Counted from the stretch's first letter, positions 19,047-27,765 are shown. The stretch: DNA of 62,408 nucleotides from Bacteroidales bacterium (GCA_017551425.1 JAFZLQ010000069.1:1-62408), one strand, 5' to 3'. Program-made: numbers and translations. The notes: generated from the letters alone by a model not told the origin.

Positions 19047-20705
19047 ATGAAACGCTTATTCATCCTGGCATCTACCGTGATTGCACTCTGCCTGGCAGGG
19101 TGCAATCCGGAAGATGACGGGCCCAAGACAGCAACCAAACCCAAAGAACTCGAGGATCCCGAGCTTTCCATCAGCGGCGTCCCCTCTTCTGCCATACAGT
19201 CCGGGGACTCCTTCGTAATCACCGTCATCACCAAGTCCGGCGGCAACGTAAACGTTACAGTGGACAAGCCCACAGTCGCAGTAGTAAAGCCCAAGGGGGA
19301 CCTGATGTACGAGATTACGGCAACAACCGCATCGGATGTGAAGGTAAAGATTACGGCGTCCCAGGAAGAGGAAAAGGACAAGTTCAAGGCAGCCACGGCG
19401 GACGCCACGTTCTCCGTGAAGGGCGCCGGGACTTCCGAACTCCCGGGCCCCGACGACAGCATCTCCGGAACCGCAGTCAGTTTTACTGAAGCAGACGGCA
19501 AGGTGGCCAACCCGGAGCGCGGCCTGTACTACGCCCATGAGTGCCATTCCGACAAATATCCCATGGAAACCAGTCAGGTCAAGTCAAAGAGGACTTCCGG
19601 CCGCACCGTGTGCCTCATAGAGTTCTACCTTACGGAATTCATGAGCGGAAGCATATCTTCCGCATACCTGAAGACCATCCAGGACAGCTTCGACGCAGTG
19701 AGGGACGGTGGAGCGAAAGCAATAGTACGCTTCGCATACCGCGACCACAACAGCAGCAGCGAAGACCAGGATCCTTCTGCAGAGATAGTTCTCAAGCACA
19801 TATCGCAGGTAAAGCCCATACTCCAGAAGAACGAAGACGTGCTCTTCTGCCTGCAGGCCGGTTTCATCGGCACATGGGGCGAGTGGTACTACACCACCCA
19901 CTTCAATGACATGAGATCCCGCAAGCAGGTGACGGACGCTCTTCTGGACGCAGTCCCTGCATCACGCCAAATCCAGCTGCGCACACCCGCCTTCAAGATG
20001 AAGCTGTACGACCTCACGGTCAAGGACACCCTCACCGCCGCAACGGCGCATGACGGTTCCATAGCATCGAGGCTTGCAGGCCACAATGACTGCTTCGGAG
20101 CAGACAAGAACGACAAAGGCACCTTCGATGGCGATGCGACCCGCGAATTCTGGAAGGCTGATACCCGCTATACCATCATGGGCGGCGAGACCTGCGAAGT
20201 ATCCGATTACTGCCTCTGCCCCGCCACCCTCAAGGACCTCGAGGACTACCACTGGACTTATCTGCACGACGGCTATCACCATGACGTGCTGAGCAGGTGG
20301 AAGACAGACGGCTGCTTCGACGAAATCGAATCTCGCCTCGGCTACCGCCTGGTGCTTAAGGACGTTCATTATGAGAGCCTGGAGGCCGGCAAGCCCTGCA
20401 AGGTGACTATACGCCTTTACAACAATGGCTTTGCAGCCCCCATGAATCCCCGCGAAGCGTGGCTGGTTTGGGAAACCCCTTCCGGCGCCCTGGAGAAGAC
20501 ACTCCTGGGCTCCGATCCCAGAAACTGGCACCCCGGCTACAACGCCGCAGTGGCATCCTTCACGCCTTCTACCGCAAAGGGAATTCTGTATCTGGGACTT
20601 TCCGACCCTCTCCTTCCCGACAGGCCCGAGTACAGCATCGCTTTCGCGAACAAGAATGTATTCGATTCCAAATCCGGACTTAACAAGTTGTTCGAAGTCA
20701 AATGA
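19047..20705 (+). CDS. DUF4874/DUF4832-like lipoprotein (surface glycan protein or hydrolase)
   Basis: This 552-residue lipoprotein has lipobox CLAGC near residue 19. A beta-sandwich-like N-terminal part (about 30-130, Ig/BACON-like) is followed by a barrel-type domain starting at VANPERGLYYAHE, a signature of DUF4874. The DUF4832 half begins near ALLDAVPASRQIQLRTPAFK. Acidic/aromatic segments FCLQAGFIGTWGEWYY and IMGGETCEVSDY look like an active-site cleft. These families are predicted TIM-barrel glycan-active proteins, but I know of no established activity to assign. Its place as third gene after SusCD is typical of a surface glycan-binding protein or endo-acting hydrolase. Its stop overlaps the next start by 4 nt. 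Confidence 0.75.
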   Translation: MKRLFILASTVIALCLAGCNPEDDGPKTATKPKELEDPELSISGVPSSAIQSGDSFVITVITKSGGNVNVTVDKPTVAVVKPKGDLMYEITATTASDVKVKITASQEEEKDKFKAATADATFSVKGAGTSELPGPDDSISGTAVSFTEADGKVANPERGLYYAHECHSDKYPMETSQVKSKRTSGRTVCLIEFYLTEFMSGSISSAYLKTIQDSFDAVRDGGAKAIVRFAYRDHNSSSEDQDPSAEIVLKHISQVKPILQKNEDVLFCLQAGFIGTWGEWYYTTHFNDMRSRKQVTDALLDAVPASRQIQLRTPAFKMKLYDLTVKDTLTAATAHDGSIASRLAGHNDCFGADKNDKGTFDGDATREFWKADTRYTIMGGETCEVSDYCLCPATLKDLEDYHWTYLHDGYHHDVLSRWKTDGCFDEIESRLGYRLVLKDVHYESLEAGKPCKVTIRLYNNGFAAPMNPREAWLVWETPSGALEKTLLGSDPRNWHPGYNAAVASFTPSTAKGILYLGLSDPLLPDRPEYSIAFANKNVFDSKSGLNKLFEVK

Positions 20706-22279
20706 GACGCTCTTTTATTCTGCTGATTACCGCCGCATTGCTTGCTTTGCCCTTTGTCTCCTGCGAGAAGAATCCCGGCGACGATCCGGGCAATGACCTT
20801 CCCGCACCGCCGGACGACCCTTCCGATCCTTCAGATACCGGGACGTACAAGTTTGTGGCATCTCCCCTGAAGGGCACATGGGAAGCCGGGGACCAGATCT
20901 ATGTCCATGGCAACATCGGTTCCTGGGCGGAGGTCATAACGCTCGCAGCCGGAGACATTTCGTCCGACGGCAAGACAGCTACCGGCAAGCTCGGGGAAGT
21001 TACCGGCAACCTGGCCGACCCCGACGGCCTGTATGCGGCGTGGCCCGATGCGTCCGTAAAGCATGTGGTGTCAAAAATAGGGTCCAAGACCACTTTCCAG
21101 GAATGCGAAGGCCTGCTCACCGCGGCATATCTCGACGGCGACACCTTCAAATTCATCGATGTGGCTTCGTCCCTGACATTCAGCGTTTCCGGCGGCTATG
21201 ACAATTACGCCATCTGCGCCAACAACCGCGACGGCCTGATCGTCACCGGTTTCGAGGTTGACCATACATCCTCTGCGACCAAGCTGAACCAGAAACAGAA
21301 CAGCGGATATCCCTTCAAGTACGGAACGATTGAATCCGGCAACCAGGCCAAGGTCTGGCTGCCCGGAGGCATGACTCTAAAAGGCGGCATCACCATATTC
21401 CTAGCCAAGGGCGACAAATGGACCGGCTGCTATACCAAAGAGGGTGACGTAAAGACAGAAGCAGGCAAGACCCTTGATCTCGGCAACATTTCATCCTCCG
21501 TCAAGCCTTACGACGGGCCGGCCCCCAAGATGCCCCAGATAACGAAAAAGACCAAATTCGGCGTCAGGTTCAATGAACTGTCAGGCCTCTGCCTGAGCGC
21601 CGACGGCGATTTCCTCTGGGGTGTAGGCGATGACGGCTCCATAGCCAAACTCTCCTTTGAAGGTGAGGTCCTTTATGAGAAATGGATAGGCTGCGATCTC
21701 GAAGCGATCAGCCGCAACCCGGAAACCGGAGACCTCATCGTCGGCATTGAAGACGAGTGCAACCCCGCCGGATCGGGCATAGAGAGATGGGACTACAGCG
21801 GCGTCGGACGCATCCCCGCCCCCAACTTCAACAAGGTGGAAGCCCTGTATGAGATTCCCGGAGCCAAGGGCTATGACAATGCCGGAATAGAGGGCGTCAC
21901 ATGGTACAAGGACGGCTTGATCTTTGCCGGCGCCCAGGCCAACTCCCACTTCTTCTGCATCAAATACGAGACCGGAGAAGTGCTGTGGGACAAGAAGATG
22001 TACGACAAGAACCTCGTTTCCGAGATTGCCGACCTCTGCTATGACCCTGTCACCGACCTCCTCTGGATAATCGATTCAGAAGCCAAGAAGGTGTTCGTGA
22101 TGAAGGTTGACGCGGATAATGCCGTCCTCACACTCATGGGAGCCTATCCTGTAACAGATCCCTCCAACCCCGAGTCAGTATGCGTAGACCACAAGAACCA
22201 ATGCATCTGGGTCGGAGACGACTACGGGGAAACCTCCTACCTGTACCGTTACGACATGACAGGTCTTGACGATATGTAA
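20702..22279 (+). CDS. Lipoprotein with SdiA-regulated/YjiK-like beta-propeller domain
   Basis: This 525-residue lipoprotein has signal MRRSFILLITAALLALPFVSC and a Pro/Asp-rich tether. An N-terminal beta domain of fimbrillin-like type (about 45-270) is followed by a C-terminal propeller (about 285-525). The propeller has repeated blades: FNELSGLCLSADGDFLWGVGD, CDLEAISRNPETGDLIVGIED, NAGIEGVTWYKDGLIFAGAQ and EIADLCYDPVTDLLWIIDSEA. These match the SdiA-regulated/esterase-like family, whose substrate is unknown. Last gene of the AgaS-GatZ-SusCD operon and closed by a strong terminator 4 nt later. A glycan-binding or phytase-like esterase role is possible but unproven. Confidence 0.7.
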   Translation: MRRSFILLITAALLALPFVSCEKNPGDDPGNDLPAPPDDPSDPSDTGTYKFVASPLKGTWEAGDQIYVHGNIGSWAEVITLAAGDISSDGKTATGKLGEVTGNLADPDGLYAAWPDASVKHVVSKIGSKTTFQECEGLLTAAYLDGDTFKFIDVASSLTFSVSGGYDNYAICANNRDGLIVTGFEVDHTSSATKLNQKQNSGYPFKYGTIESGNQAKVWLPGGMTLKGGITIFLAKGDKWTGCYTKEGDVKTEAGKTLDLGNISSSVKPYDGPAPKMPQITKKTKFGVRFNELSGLCLSADGDFLWGVGDDGSIAKLSFEGEVLYEKWIGCDLEAISRNPETGDLIVGIEDECNPAGSGIERWDYSGVGRIPAPNFNKVEALYEIPGAKGYDNAGIEGVTWYKDGLIFAGAQANSHFFCIKYETGEVLWDKKMYDKNLVSEIADLCYDPVTDLLWIIDSEAKKVFVMKVDADNAVLTLMGAYPVTDPSNPESVCVDHKNQCIWVGDDYGETSYLYRYDMTGLDDM

Positions 22280-22282
22280 AAA

Positions 22283-22315
22283 ATCAGGATGCCCGAAAGG
22301 ACATCCTGATTTTTT
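22283..22315. terminator. Bidirectional rho-independent terminator
   Basis: ATCAGGATG (22283-22291) pairs with CATCCTGAT (22302-22310), followed by TTTTT. On the other strand the A-run at 22277-22283 gives the T-tract. It ends the Sus operon and the converging CBM9-like gene. Confidence 0.9.
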
Positions 22316-22327
22316 ATCTGAAAGATT

Positions 22328-23074
22328 TTAAGGAATCTTGACCTCAAGCTGCTCGGTCATGGAGACACCGTCATCGATGGGAAGGAGACCGACGGGAGCG
22401 TCTGACCATTTATCATCGGTGACATCCTGCACATAGGCGCCGACCCTGATAGTTCCCTTCTTCTCAATCTTGAGGAGGCTGCGGGGAATATTCATCTCGA
22501 ACTTGATGATATCGTTGGTCCTGGTGCCTTTGTTCTTTACACCCTTTGCGGTACCGTCTTTCCAGTTCTTGGGATCCCATGAACGTGAGGTTCCGTCATA
22601 TCCGTCGAGAGGGGTGACGAGCTTCAGGTCGTTCATCTTCTTGAAGGTCTCCGCACCAACGAATCCGGCGCTGCTCTCTATTGCATAGTCCCAGCCTACT
22701 CCAGCCCAGAGCCAGTCGGTGAAGCCTGAGCTCTCATCGTTGTCTGTGTCGAATTCGATTGTCATAGGAGCCTGGGTCTGGTCTTCGGGGACCTGGTATT
22801 CAAAGTAGAGATAAAGGTTCTCCTTGTCTGCAACTGCCTTCATCTTGAGAAGGGCGGTGTAAGTGTCTTCGTCGTTGGGGACCTCGGCGACAGATACATT
22901 GGACAAACCTTTCCAGTCATCGAACTCGCCGTCAACAGTGATGAGGTTCTCTACGACGTCACCATTATTATCATCGTCGGGCTTGTCGTTGGGGTTCTGG
23001 GGTTCTTTCTCGCAGGAGCATGCAAGAGCAGCCACCGTAATGGCCGAAGTTAGAATCATAAAAAATCTTTTCAT
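22328..23074 (-). CDS. CBM9/DOMON-like lipoprotein
   Basis: This 248-residue lipoprotein has a signal ending AALACSC and an acidic tether with EKEPQNPNDKPDDDNN. A single beta-sandwich starts with ITVDGEFDDWKGL, the entry pattern of CBM9-like domains, and contains ENLYLYFEYQ and FDTDNDESSGF, which may bind Ca2+ or sugar. CBM9 domains bind reducing ends or mono- and disaccharides. I chose the internal ATG at 23074, which gives a standard signal peptide; a longer frame crosses its promoter box at 23098. It is divergent from a second CBM9-like lipoprotein gene, suggesting a pair of surface binders for the same glycan. Confidence 0.75.
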   Translation of the reverse strand: MKRFFMILTSAITVAALACSCEKEPQNPNDKPDDDNNGDVVENLITVDGEFDDWKGLSNVSVAEVPNDEDTYTALLKMKAVADKENLYLYFEYQVPEDQTQAPMTIEFDTDNDESSGFTDWLWAGVGWDYAIESSAGFVGAETFKKMNDLKLVTPLDGYDGTSRSWDPKNWKDGTAKGVKNKGTRTNDIIKFEMNIPRSLLKIEKKGTIRVGAYVQDVTDDKWSDAPVGLLPIDDGVSMTEQLEVKIP

Positions 23075-23277
23075 CTTTTCTGAACTGTTAGTTTTCGCAA
23101 ATGTAAATAAAAATAATTGGTTTGGCAACATCTGAAACTAAACGAAACGTTCAGTGGAACATTTTTTAGGCTAATAGTTGTTGTTTTTAAATAAAATCAC
23201 TACCTTTCGGTGCTAATCGAAACTAGCAGGAACATAAGACGCTAATATTTTTAACAACATTTTAACTTTAACACATT
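23075..23277. promoter_or_regulatory. Divergent promoter region of two CBM9-like genes with putative DeoR/AgaR sites
   Basis: Minus-strand box TACATTTG (complement of 23098-23105) serves the 22328 gene. For the plus gene, TTG at 23178-23180 and TACCTTTC at 23201-23208 form a weaker promoter with a leader of about 60 nt. Two sites lie between: ACTAAACGAAAC (23137-23148), 11 of 12 identical to the site before the AgaS-like gene, and AATCGAAACTA (23215-23225), just past the plus-strand box. This suggests co-regulation with the GalNAc block. Confidence 0.5.
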
Positions 23278-24231
23278 ATGAAGAAAATCTTTCGTTTTGC
23301 AGCAGTGCTCTTCCTTGGCGCTCTCGTAGCTGTCGCCTGTGAAGACAAGCCCACTCCCGACGATCCCAAGGACAATCCCGACGATCCTAAGGACAATCCC
23401 GAAGTAACCGTCAGCCCTTACAAGATCGCTCTTGACGCATCATTCTCCGATTGGGACGCAATCACCAAGAAAGATGACTTTGCCGATGTTTACAAGGGTG
23501 CATCCGACGATCCCATCCAGACCTTCAAGATTACCTCTGACGCCGACAACATCTACTTCTACATCGAGTTCCTCGCAGACGCACTTCCCCAGAACGACAT
23601 CTGCTCCGAGTGGGGTGATTCCTACAACGGAACTCCCGAACTTGGATACAAGGCTACCGACGGCATAAATGACGCATTCCGCGAGGTCGTCCACCTCTTT
23701 ATCGACCCGGACGGCAACGACAGGACCGGTTTCTATACCTTCGAAAGCGAGGAGGAAGAGGGCGAGCCCGCCATCAAGGACCTCGGCTGCGAAATGTGCG
23801 CCCAGTTCTTCATGTTCTTCAAGCCCAGCACCAAGCTCGTAAGCGTTGCATGGGAGCAGACCCTCGTCGGCCCCAACAAGATGGGCAAGCATGACGGTAC
23901 CGGTCTCCCCGTTGGCGATCCTACAGGCGATTATGACTACAACGGAACATTCTGCCAGAGCTGGCCTGATGCAGCTGATGAAGCAGCTATTCCTGTTTGG
24001 GGATGGCAGAATCCCGACAACTCCGGCAAGGGTGACAACGACTGCCCGAGGAAAGAGAACTGGAAGCCCGCTCCCGCACAGAACGGCATCGCCAAGGTTG
24101 AGTTCAGCCTCGAGAAGAAGGATATGACCAACCTTAAGGACGAGGATGAGGAGCTTGCTTGCGGTATCATCTTCGACTGGGGTGGCAGCTATCAGGCTAC
24201 CAGCGCCCTCCGTATCTCCTACAGCGACTAA
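23278..24231 (+). CDS. CBM9/DOMON-like lipoprotein
   Basis: This 317-residue lipoprotein has signal MKKIFRFAAVLFLGALVAVAC and a tether made of the repeated PDDPKDNP unit, coded by a 21-nt direct repeat near 23358-23400. The beta-sandwich starts at KIALDASFSDWDAI and contains ADNIYFYIEFL and LFIDPDGNDRTGFY. It resembles the divergent gene product but is longer, with an insertion around 150-260 rich in Trp, Asp and Pro. Likely a surface glycan-binding protein; ligand unknown. Followed by a strong terminator, so it is monocistronic. Confidence 0.75.
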   Translation: MKKIFRFAAVLFLGALVAVACEDKPTPDDPKDNPDDPKDNPEVTVSPYKIALDASFSDWDAITKKDDFADVYKGASDDPIQTFKITSDADNIYFYIEFLADALPQNDICSEWGDSYNGTPELGYKATDGINDAFREVVHLFIDPDGNDRTGFYTFESEEEEGEPAIKDLGCEMCAQFFMFFKPSTKLVSVAWEQTLVGPNKMGKHDGTGLPVGDPTGDYDYNGTFCQSWPDAADEAAIPVWGWQNPDNSGKGDNDCPRKENWKPAPAQNGIAKVEFSLEKKDMTNLKDEDEELACGIIFDWGGSYQATSALRISYSD

Positions 24232-24248
24232 TCAAGTTATGGTTTAGT

Positions 24249-24290
24249 GGTGTATGGCCGCCTCCATCGGGGGCCATACACCTTTTTTTT
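24249..24290 (+). terminator. Rho-independent terminator after the CBM9-like gene
   Basis: GGTGTATGGCC (24249-24259) pairs perfectly with GGCCATACACC (24272-24282) and is followed by eight T residues. It begins 17 nt past the stop. Confidence 0.92.
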
Positions 24291-24311
24291 ATTCTGTTTC
24301 CTGCTCATACC

Positions 24312-25070
24312 ATGAGAAATTCCCTGCTGTCCGCCATTCCGGCCATTATCCTTCTGTTGTCAGGCTGTACGGGCCGCAGCGGAATAGTCCATTTCTGGGA
24401 CAAGTTGGATACTTCGGTCACAAGCGAGAACTACAGCGAGTCGGAAGACCGCTTCGCCGGCTTTGCCGAGCTGGCCGCCGACGCCCCTTACCAAGAGGCC
24501 GCTGCTGCAATCGACCGCCTGTTCAACAAGCTTTCTTCAGACGAAGTCAGTTACCTCGTCTATTCAGAATGGGTGGTCTCCGCCTTCCATTCAATCCTTT
24601 CCCCCGTACGCAGCCCCGAGCTCTTTGCAAAAGCGGTTGACCGCTTCGTTTCCGACGGCATCATCTCCGGCGGAGAGCTGGAGCCCCTGCAGGAGCTGGC
24701 TGCGAAAGACAGACTCAACCTTACGGGAAGCGAATGCACGCTTCCTGAACTCACCCTCGAAGACGGCTCCCCTGTCCACTGGTCTGCTGGCAGCGAGACC
24801 GTGTTCGCCGTAGTCAACCTCGACTGCGCAACCTGCGTGGGCGCCCTTTACGCCCTCAGCGGGGAAGCCGGAGAGCACGTGGCCCTGTGCTACGGCCAAA
24901 CCCCGGCCCCAGTGGTCCCCGGCTGGGAATACCGATACAGCCCGGCCCTGGACAAGGTCTTCGACCTCGACGCCGCCCCGTTCTGGTTCTCAGTAAACGC
25001 CGACGGCCTGGTCCAGACCCCTTATTCACCCATCCCCCACAAAGAATTCGCAACGCCCGACAATATATGA
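24312..25070 (+). CDS. Lipoprotein with thioredoxin-like CxxC segment
   Basis: This 252-residue lipoprotein has signal MRNSLLSAIPAIILLLSGC. A helical N-terminal half (about 25-150) is followed by a thioredoxin-like strand-helix FAVVNLDCATCVGALYAL with a CxxC pair, then FWFSVNADGLVQTPY. The layout resembles the DUF5106/thioredoxin-like lipoproteins of Bacteroidota, as does the product of 46000-46935. A role in periplasmic thiol exchange is possible but unshown. The ATG at 24312 sits just after a terminator; a longer frame would cross that hairpin. The stop overlaps the alkaline phosphatase start (ATGA), so the two are co-translated. Confidence 0.7.
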   Translation: MRNSLLSAIPAIILLLSGCTGRSGIVHFWDKLDTSVTSENYSESEDRFAGFAELAADAPYQEAAAAIDRLFNKLSSDEVSYLVYSEWVVSAFHSILSPVRSPELFAKAVDRFVSDGIISGGELEPLQELAAKDRLNLTGSECTLPELTLEDGSPVHWSAGSETVFAVVNLDCATCVGALYALSGEAGEHVALCYGQTPAPVVPGWEYRYSPALDKVFDLDAAPFWFSVNADGLVQTPYSPIPHKEFATPDNI

Positions 25071-26206
25071 GACTGATCCGACTGACGCTCGCGGCAGCCG
25101 CAATAACCGCCGTCGCACTGTCCTGCAAACAGCAGGAAGAGCCCCAGCTCCAGTATTATACCACGCAAGGCACCTACGATACAGTCAGCGTCACTCCCCC
25201 TGAGGGCGACGACGTGCGCAACGTCATTTTCATGATAGGCGACGGAATGGGCCTGGAGCAGGCCAGCTGCGCCTGGGTCCTCAACCGGGGCAAACTCAAC
25301 CTGGACAATTTCAGCGTCGTCGGTCTGTCCCGCACCTACAGCGCAGACAACCTCATAACCGACTCCGGTGCCGGCGGGACCGCCCTGGCGGCAGGCAGGA
25401 AGACCGGAAACAATCATGTAGGCACAGACATAGACGGACAGCCGCTTTACTCCATGCTCCACAAGGCCCATAGCCTTGGCTGGAAGACAGGCGTAGTGGT
25501 TACCTGCAGCCTTGCGGACGCCACACCCGTCGATTTCTGCTGCCATAACGTGCATCGATACAATACAGACGCCATAATTGCCGATTACGCCGAATGCGGC
25601 GTCGATTACATCGCCGGCGGCGGCAGCGACCTTTTCTCTCCCGAAGCGAGAGAAGACGGACGCTGCATTGCGGACGAGATGGCAGGCAAAGGCTACAATG
25701 TGGTCCGCAGCGAGGAGGAACTCCTTGACGCTCCCCTTCCGGTGCTTGCCCTCATGGCCCCCGACAACCTCCCCGTAGCCCTCGAGAGGGGCGATTCGTT
25801 CCGGCGCATGGTGGCCCGCGGCATAGAGCAGCTCTCGGCCGCCAGCGAAGGCAAGGGCTTCGCAATGATGATTGAAGGCTCATGCATCGACGACTGGCTT
25901 CACCAGAACCGCATCGACCTGGGCATGGAAGAGCTTCTTGATTTCGACCGCACCGTCGGGGACGTGCTAGAGTGGGCCGCGGCGGACGGACACACGCTTG
26001 TGGTGGTCGTTGCCGACCATGCCACCGGCGCCCTCACGCTGCAGGACGGCAGCCTGGAAGACGGCAGCATAGGAGTGGCCTTCGGCAGTGATTCCCACAA
26101 CGGCATCGCCGTCCCCTACTACGTGTGGGGCCCCGGCTCCGGCTCCTTCGGGGGCATACTCGAGAATGAGGAGCTGGGCAGATTGGTTGCATCATTTATC
26201 AAATAA
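25067..26206 (+). CDS. Alkaline phosphatase lipoprotein (PhoA superfamily)
   Basis: This 379-residue lipoprotein has signal MRLIRLTLAAAAITAVALSC. The metal-binding GDGMG motif lies near residue 60 and the catalytic serine in ITDSGAGGTALAAG near residue 104. Zinc and magnesium ligands are EGSCIDDWLH (Asp and His four apart, as in E. coli PhoA), VADHATG and SHNGIAVPYYVWGPGS, so the active site looks complete. It hydrolyses phosphomonoesters outside the cytoplasmic membrane. It overlaps the upstream thioredoxin-like gene by 4 nt. Together with a tyrosine-type and a histidine-type phosphatase it makes three unrelated exported phosphatases within 24 kb. Confidence 0.92.
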   Translation: MRLIRLTLAAAAITAVALSCKQQEEPQLQYYTTQGTYDTVSVTPPEGDDVRNVIFMIGDGMGLEQASCAWVLNRGKLNLDNFSVVGLSRTYSADNLITDSGAGGTALAAGRKTGNNHVGTDIDGQPLYSMLHKAHSLGWKTGVVVTCSLADATPVDFCCHNVHRYNTDAIIADYAECGVDYIAGGGSDLFSPEAREDGRCIADEMAGKGYNVVRSEEELLDAPLPVLALMAPDNLPVALERGDSFRRMVARGIEQLSAASEGKGFAMMIEGSCIDDWLHQNRIDLGMEELLDFDRTVGDVLEWAAADGHTLVVVVADHATGALTLQDGSLEDGSIGVAFGSDSHNGIAVPYYVWGPGSGSFGGILENEELGRLVASFIK

Positions 26207-26216
26207 CATATAAAAT

Positions 26217-26360
26217 ATGAAGAAAAACTACAAAAAACCCTTTGCGGTTCCTGTTCAGTTCATTCCCGAGCTGATGCTGGCGACTTCCGACTACAACGGT
26301 TCCGGCGAAGATGCTATCGTCGATACCGAAACTGATTTCGATTCCTTCTTCGGTGCTTAA
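26217..26360 (+). CDS. Small Bacteroidota peptide (47 aa), MKKNYKKP family
   Basis: An intact 48-codon frame starts MKKNYKKPFAVPVQFIPELM and ends with an acidic tail TETDFDSFFGA. It has no signal peptide or membrane helix. Small proteins with a basic MKKxYxxP head, a short hydrophobic middle and an acidic C-terminus are found often before fimbrillin-like or lipoprotein genes in Bacteroidales; I know no proven function. It sits 10 nt after the alkaline phosphatase stop and 13 nt before a fimbrillin-like gene, so it is probably translated from the same mRNA. Coding is supported by spacing and composition only. Confidence 0.6.
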   Translation: MKKNYKKPFAVPVQFIPELMLATSDYNGSGEDAIVDTETDFDSFFGA

Positions 26361-26373
26361 AAGACTTGTTGCT

Positions 26374-27765
26374 ATGAAACGTTTTTACATTCCTTTCCTG
26401 CTCATGGCCGCAGCGGCCGTGACAGCCTGCGAAACCAAAGCAGTCATCGACGAGTCCGCAGACGGTACATACATCTTCACTCTCCAGGCTTCGACCCCGG
26501 ATGTCGCAACCAAGTCTGATTACTCCAACGACGGAGTTTTCTCCTGGTCTTCCTCAGACAAGATTTCCGTGCTCTTCCACAACGGCAGCACAGACAAGTT
26601 CTTCACCCTCAGCGCCAAGAGCGTGAACGGAAAGGATGCCGTATTCAGCGGCTCCGTTGACAACGGATACACCCTCGGCTCTTCCACAGACGGCACAAAA
26701 TGGGCCCTCTACCCTGCGGGAAGCCATTCCGTAAGGTTCGCTGAAACAGATGGAGAAAAGTATCCTCTCCTCTTCAACATTCCAGCGACCACTGATTATA
26801 CGAAGAGCGGATTCTCAGCAAGCATCCCCATGTATGCCCAGGGTGACGACAGCAACGTGTTCGAGTTCCACCACCTTTGCTCCGCTTACAAATTCACGTT
26901 TACGGACATTTCCGCAGCGTCCAAGGTTAAACTGACAATCCAGAACCAGACCACCTACAGGCTGTCCGGCGACGTGAAATTAAGGAACCAGGGAGGTACT
27001 TATCTTGATCAGGGATGGGCTGACGGTGAGGATAAAACCCTTACGTTCATCAGCAACGTGAGCAGCGGAAAAGCCGTATTCTATGTACCTGTAAGGTATT
27101 ATGCCGCTTGCTTCCAGCCCATCATCACCCTTTCCGACGCAGCTACCGACGGACAGATTTACACCAAGACCGCAACTACGGCAAAGGCTATTGAGGAGAA
27201 AGGCCACATCCAGCCCGTCAATATCTCCGTAAGCGGGGCCGTAGTGGTGCCTTGGTCCTATGATTCCGTTTATGGTGTAAACTGGAAGGGCAGCAATGTC
27301 GTGTCCGATGCTGGCCAGACCGGTTTCAACAAGATAAGCGCCGTAGCGGACGCCACTTATCTGTACATGCTTGGCGAGATACAGAAGAACGCCCTCTCAT
27401 TTGACACAAGTCACTACAGGGAGAATTCCGTCAACTTCTACGTCAATGGCCAGAGTAAAGAATTCGGTTTCCTCACCAAACAGGGAGTAGCTGAGCCCAA
27501 TGATTATTCCAGCTATGTTGAGGGCAAGAATGTCCTTGAACATAATGGTGTGATGTATTTTGAGTGGAAGATCAACCGCGCAGCCGCCAAGGCGAAGGAT
27601 GAGGCCAAACTCGGGCCGCTTGCCGACAGTGGCTCTGTCGAGTTAAGGCTCTGCGTCTTCCCCAAGGTCGGTGTTACGGAGGATTGGAACGCACTGGCTA
27701 CTACCGACTGGAACGTTTACATGTATGCTCCCGCAAGTGGCAATTTGACTGTAACCCTTCCTTAA
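26374..27765 (+). CDS. Fimbrillin-like/CBM9-like lipoprotein
   Basis: This 463-residue lipoprotein has signal MKRFYIPFLLMAAAAVTAC. The N-terminal part (about 25-300) has the fimbrillin A/Mfa-like pattern ATKSDYSNDGVFSWSSSDKISV and KWALYPAG. The C-terminal part (about 310-463) is a second beta-sandwich that resembles CBM9-like domains (NKISAVADATYLYMLGEI, NSVNFYVNGQ). It could be a surface adhesin subunit or, more likely next to a PUL, a glycan-binding lipoprotein. I chose the ATG at 26374 because it gives a complete signal peptide; the upstream frame overlaps the 47-residue peptide gene. Five nt separate it from the DMT transporter gene. Confidence 0.7.
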   Translation: MKRFYIPFLLMAAAAVTACETKAVIDESADGTYIFTLQASTPDVATKSDYSNDGVFSWSSSDKISVLFHNGSTDKFFTLSAKSVNGKDAVFSGSVDNGYTLGSSTDGTKWALYPAGSHSVRFAETDGEKYPLLFNIPATTDYTKSGFSASIPMYAQGDDSNVFEFHHLCSAYKFTFTDISAASKVKLTIQNQTTYRLSGDVKLRNQGGTYLDQGWADGEDKTLTFISNVSSGKAVFYVPVRYYAACFQPIITLSDAATDGQIYTKTATTAKAIEEKGHIQPVNISVSGAVVVPWSYDSVYGVNWKGSNVVSDAGQTGFNKISAVADATYLYMLGEIQKNALSFDTSHYRENSVNFYVNGQSKEFGFLTKQGVAEPNDYSSYVEGKNVLEHNGVMYFEWKINRAAAKAKDEAKLGPLADSGSVELRLCVFPKVGVTEDWNALATTDWNVYMYAPASGNLTVTLP

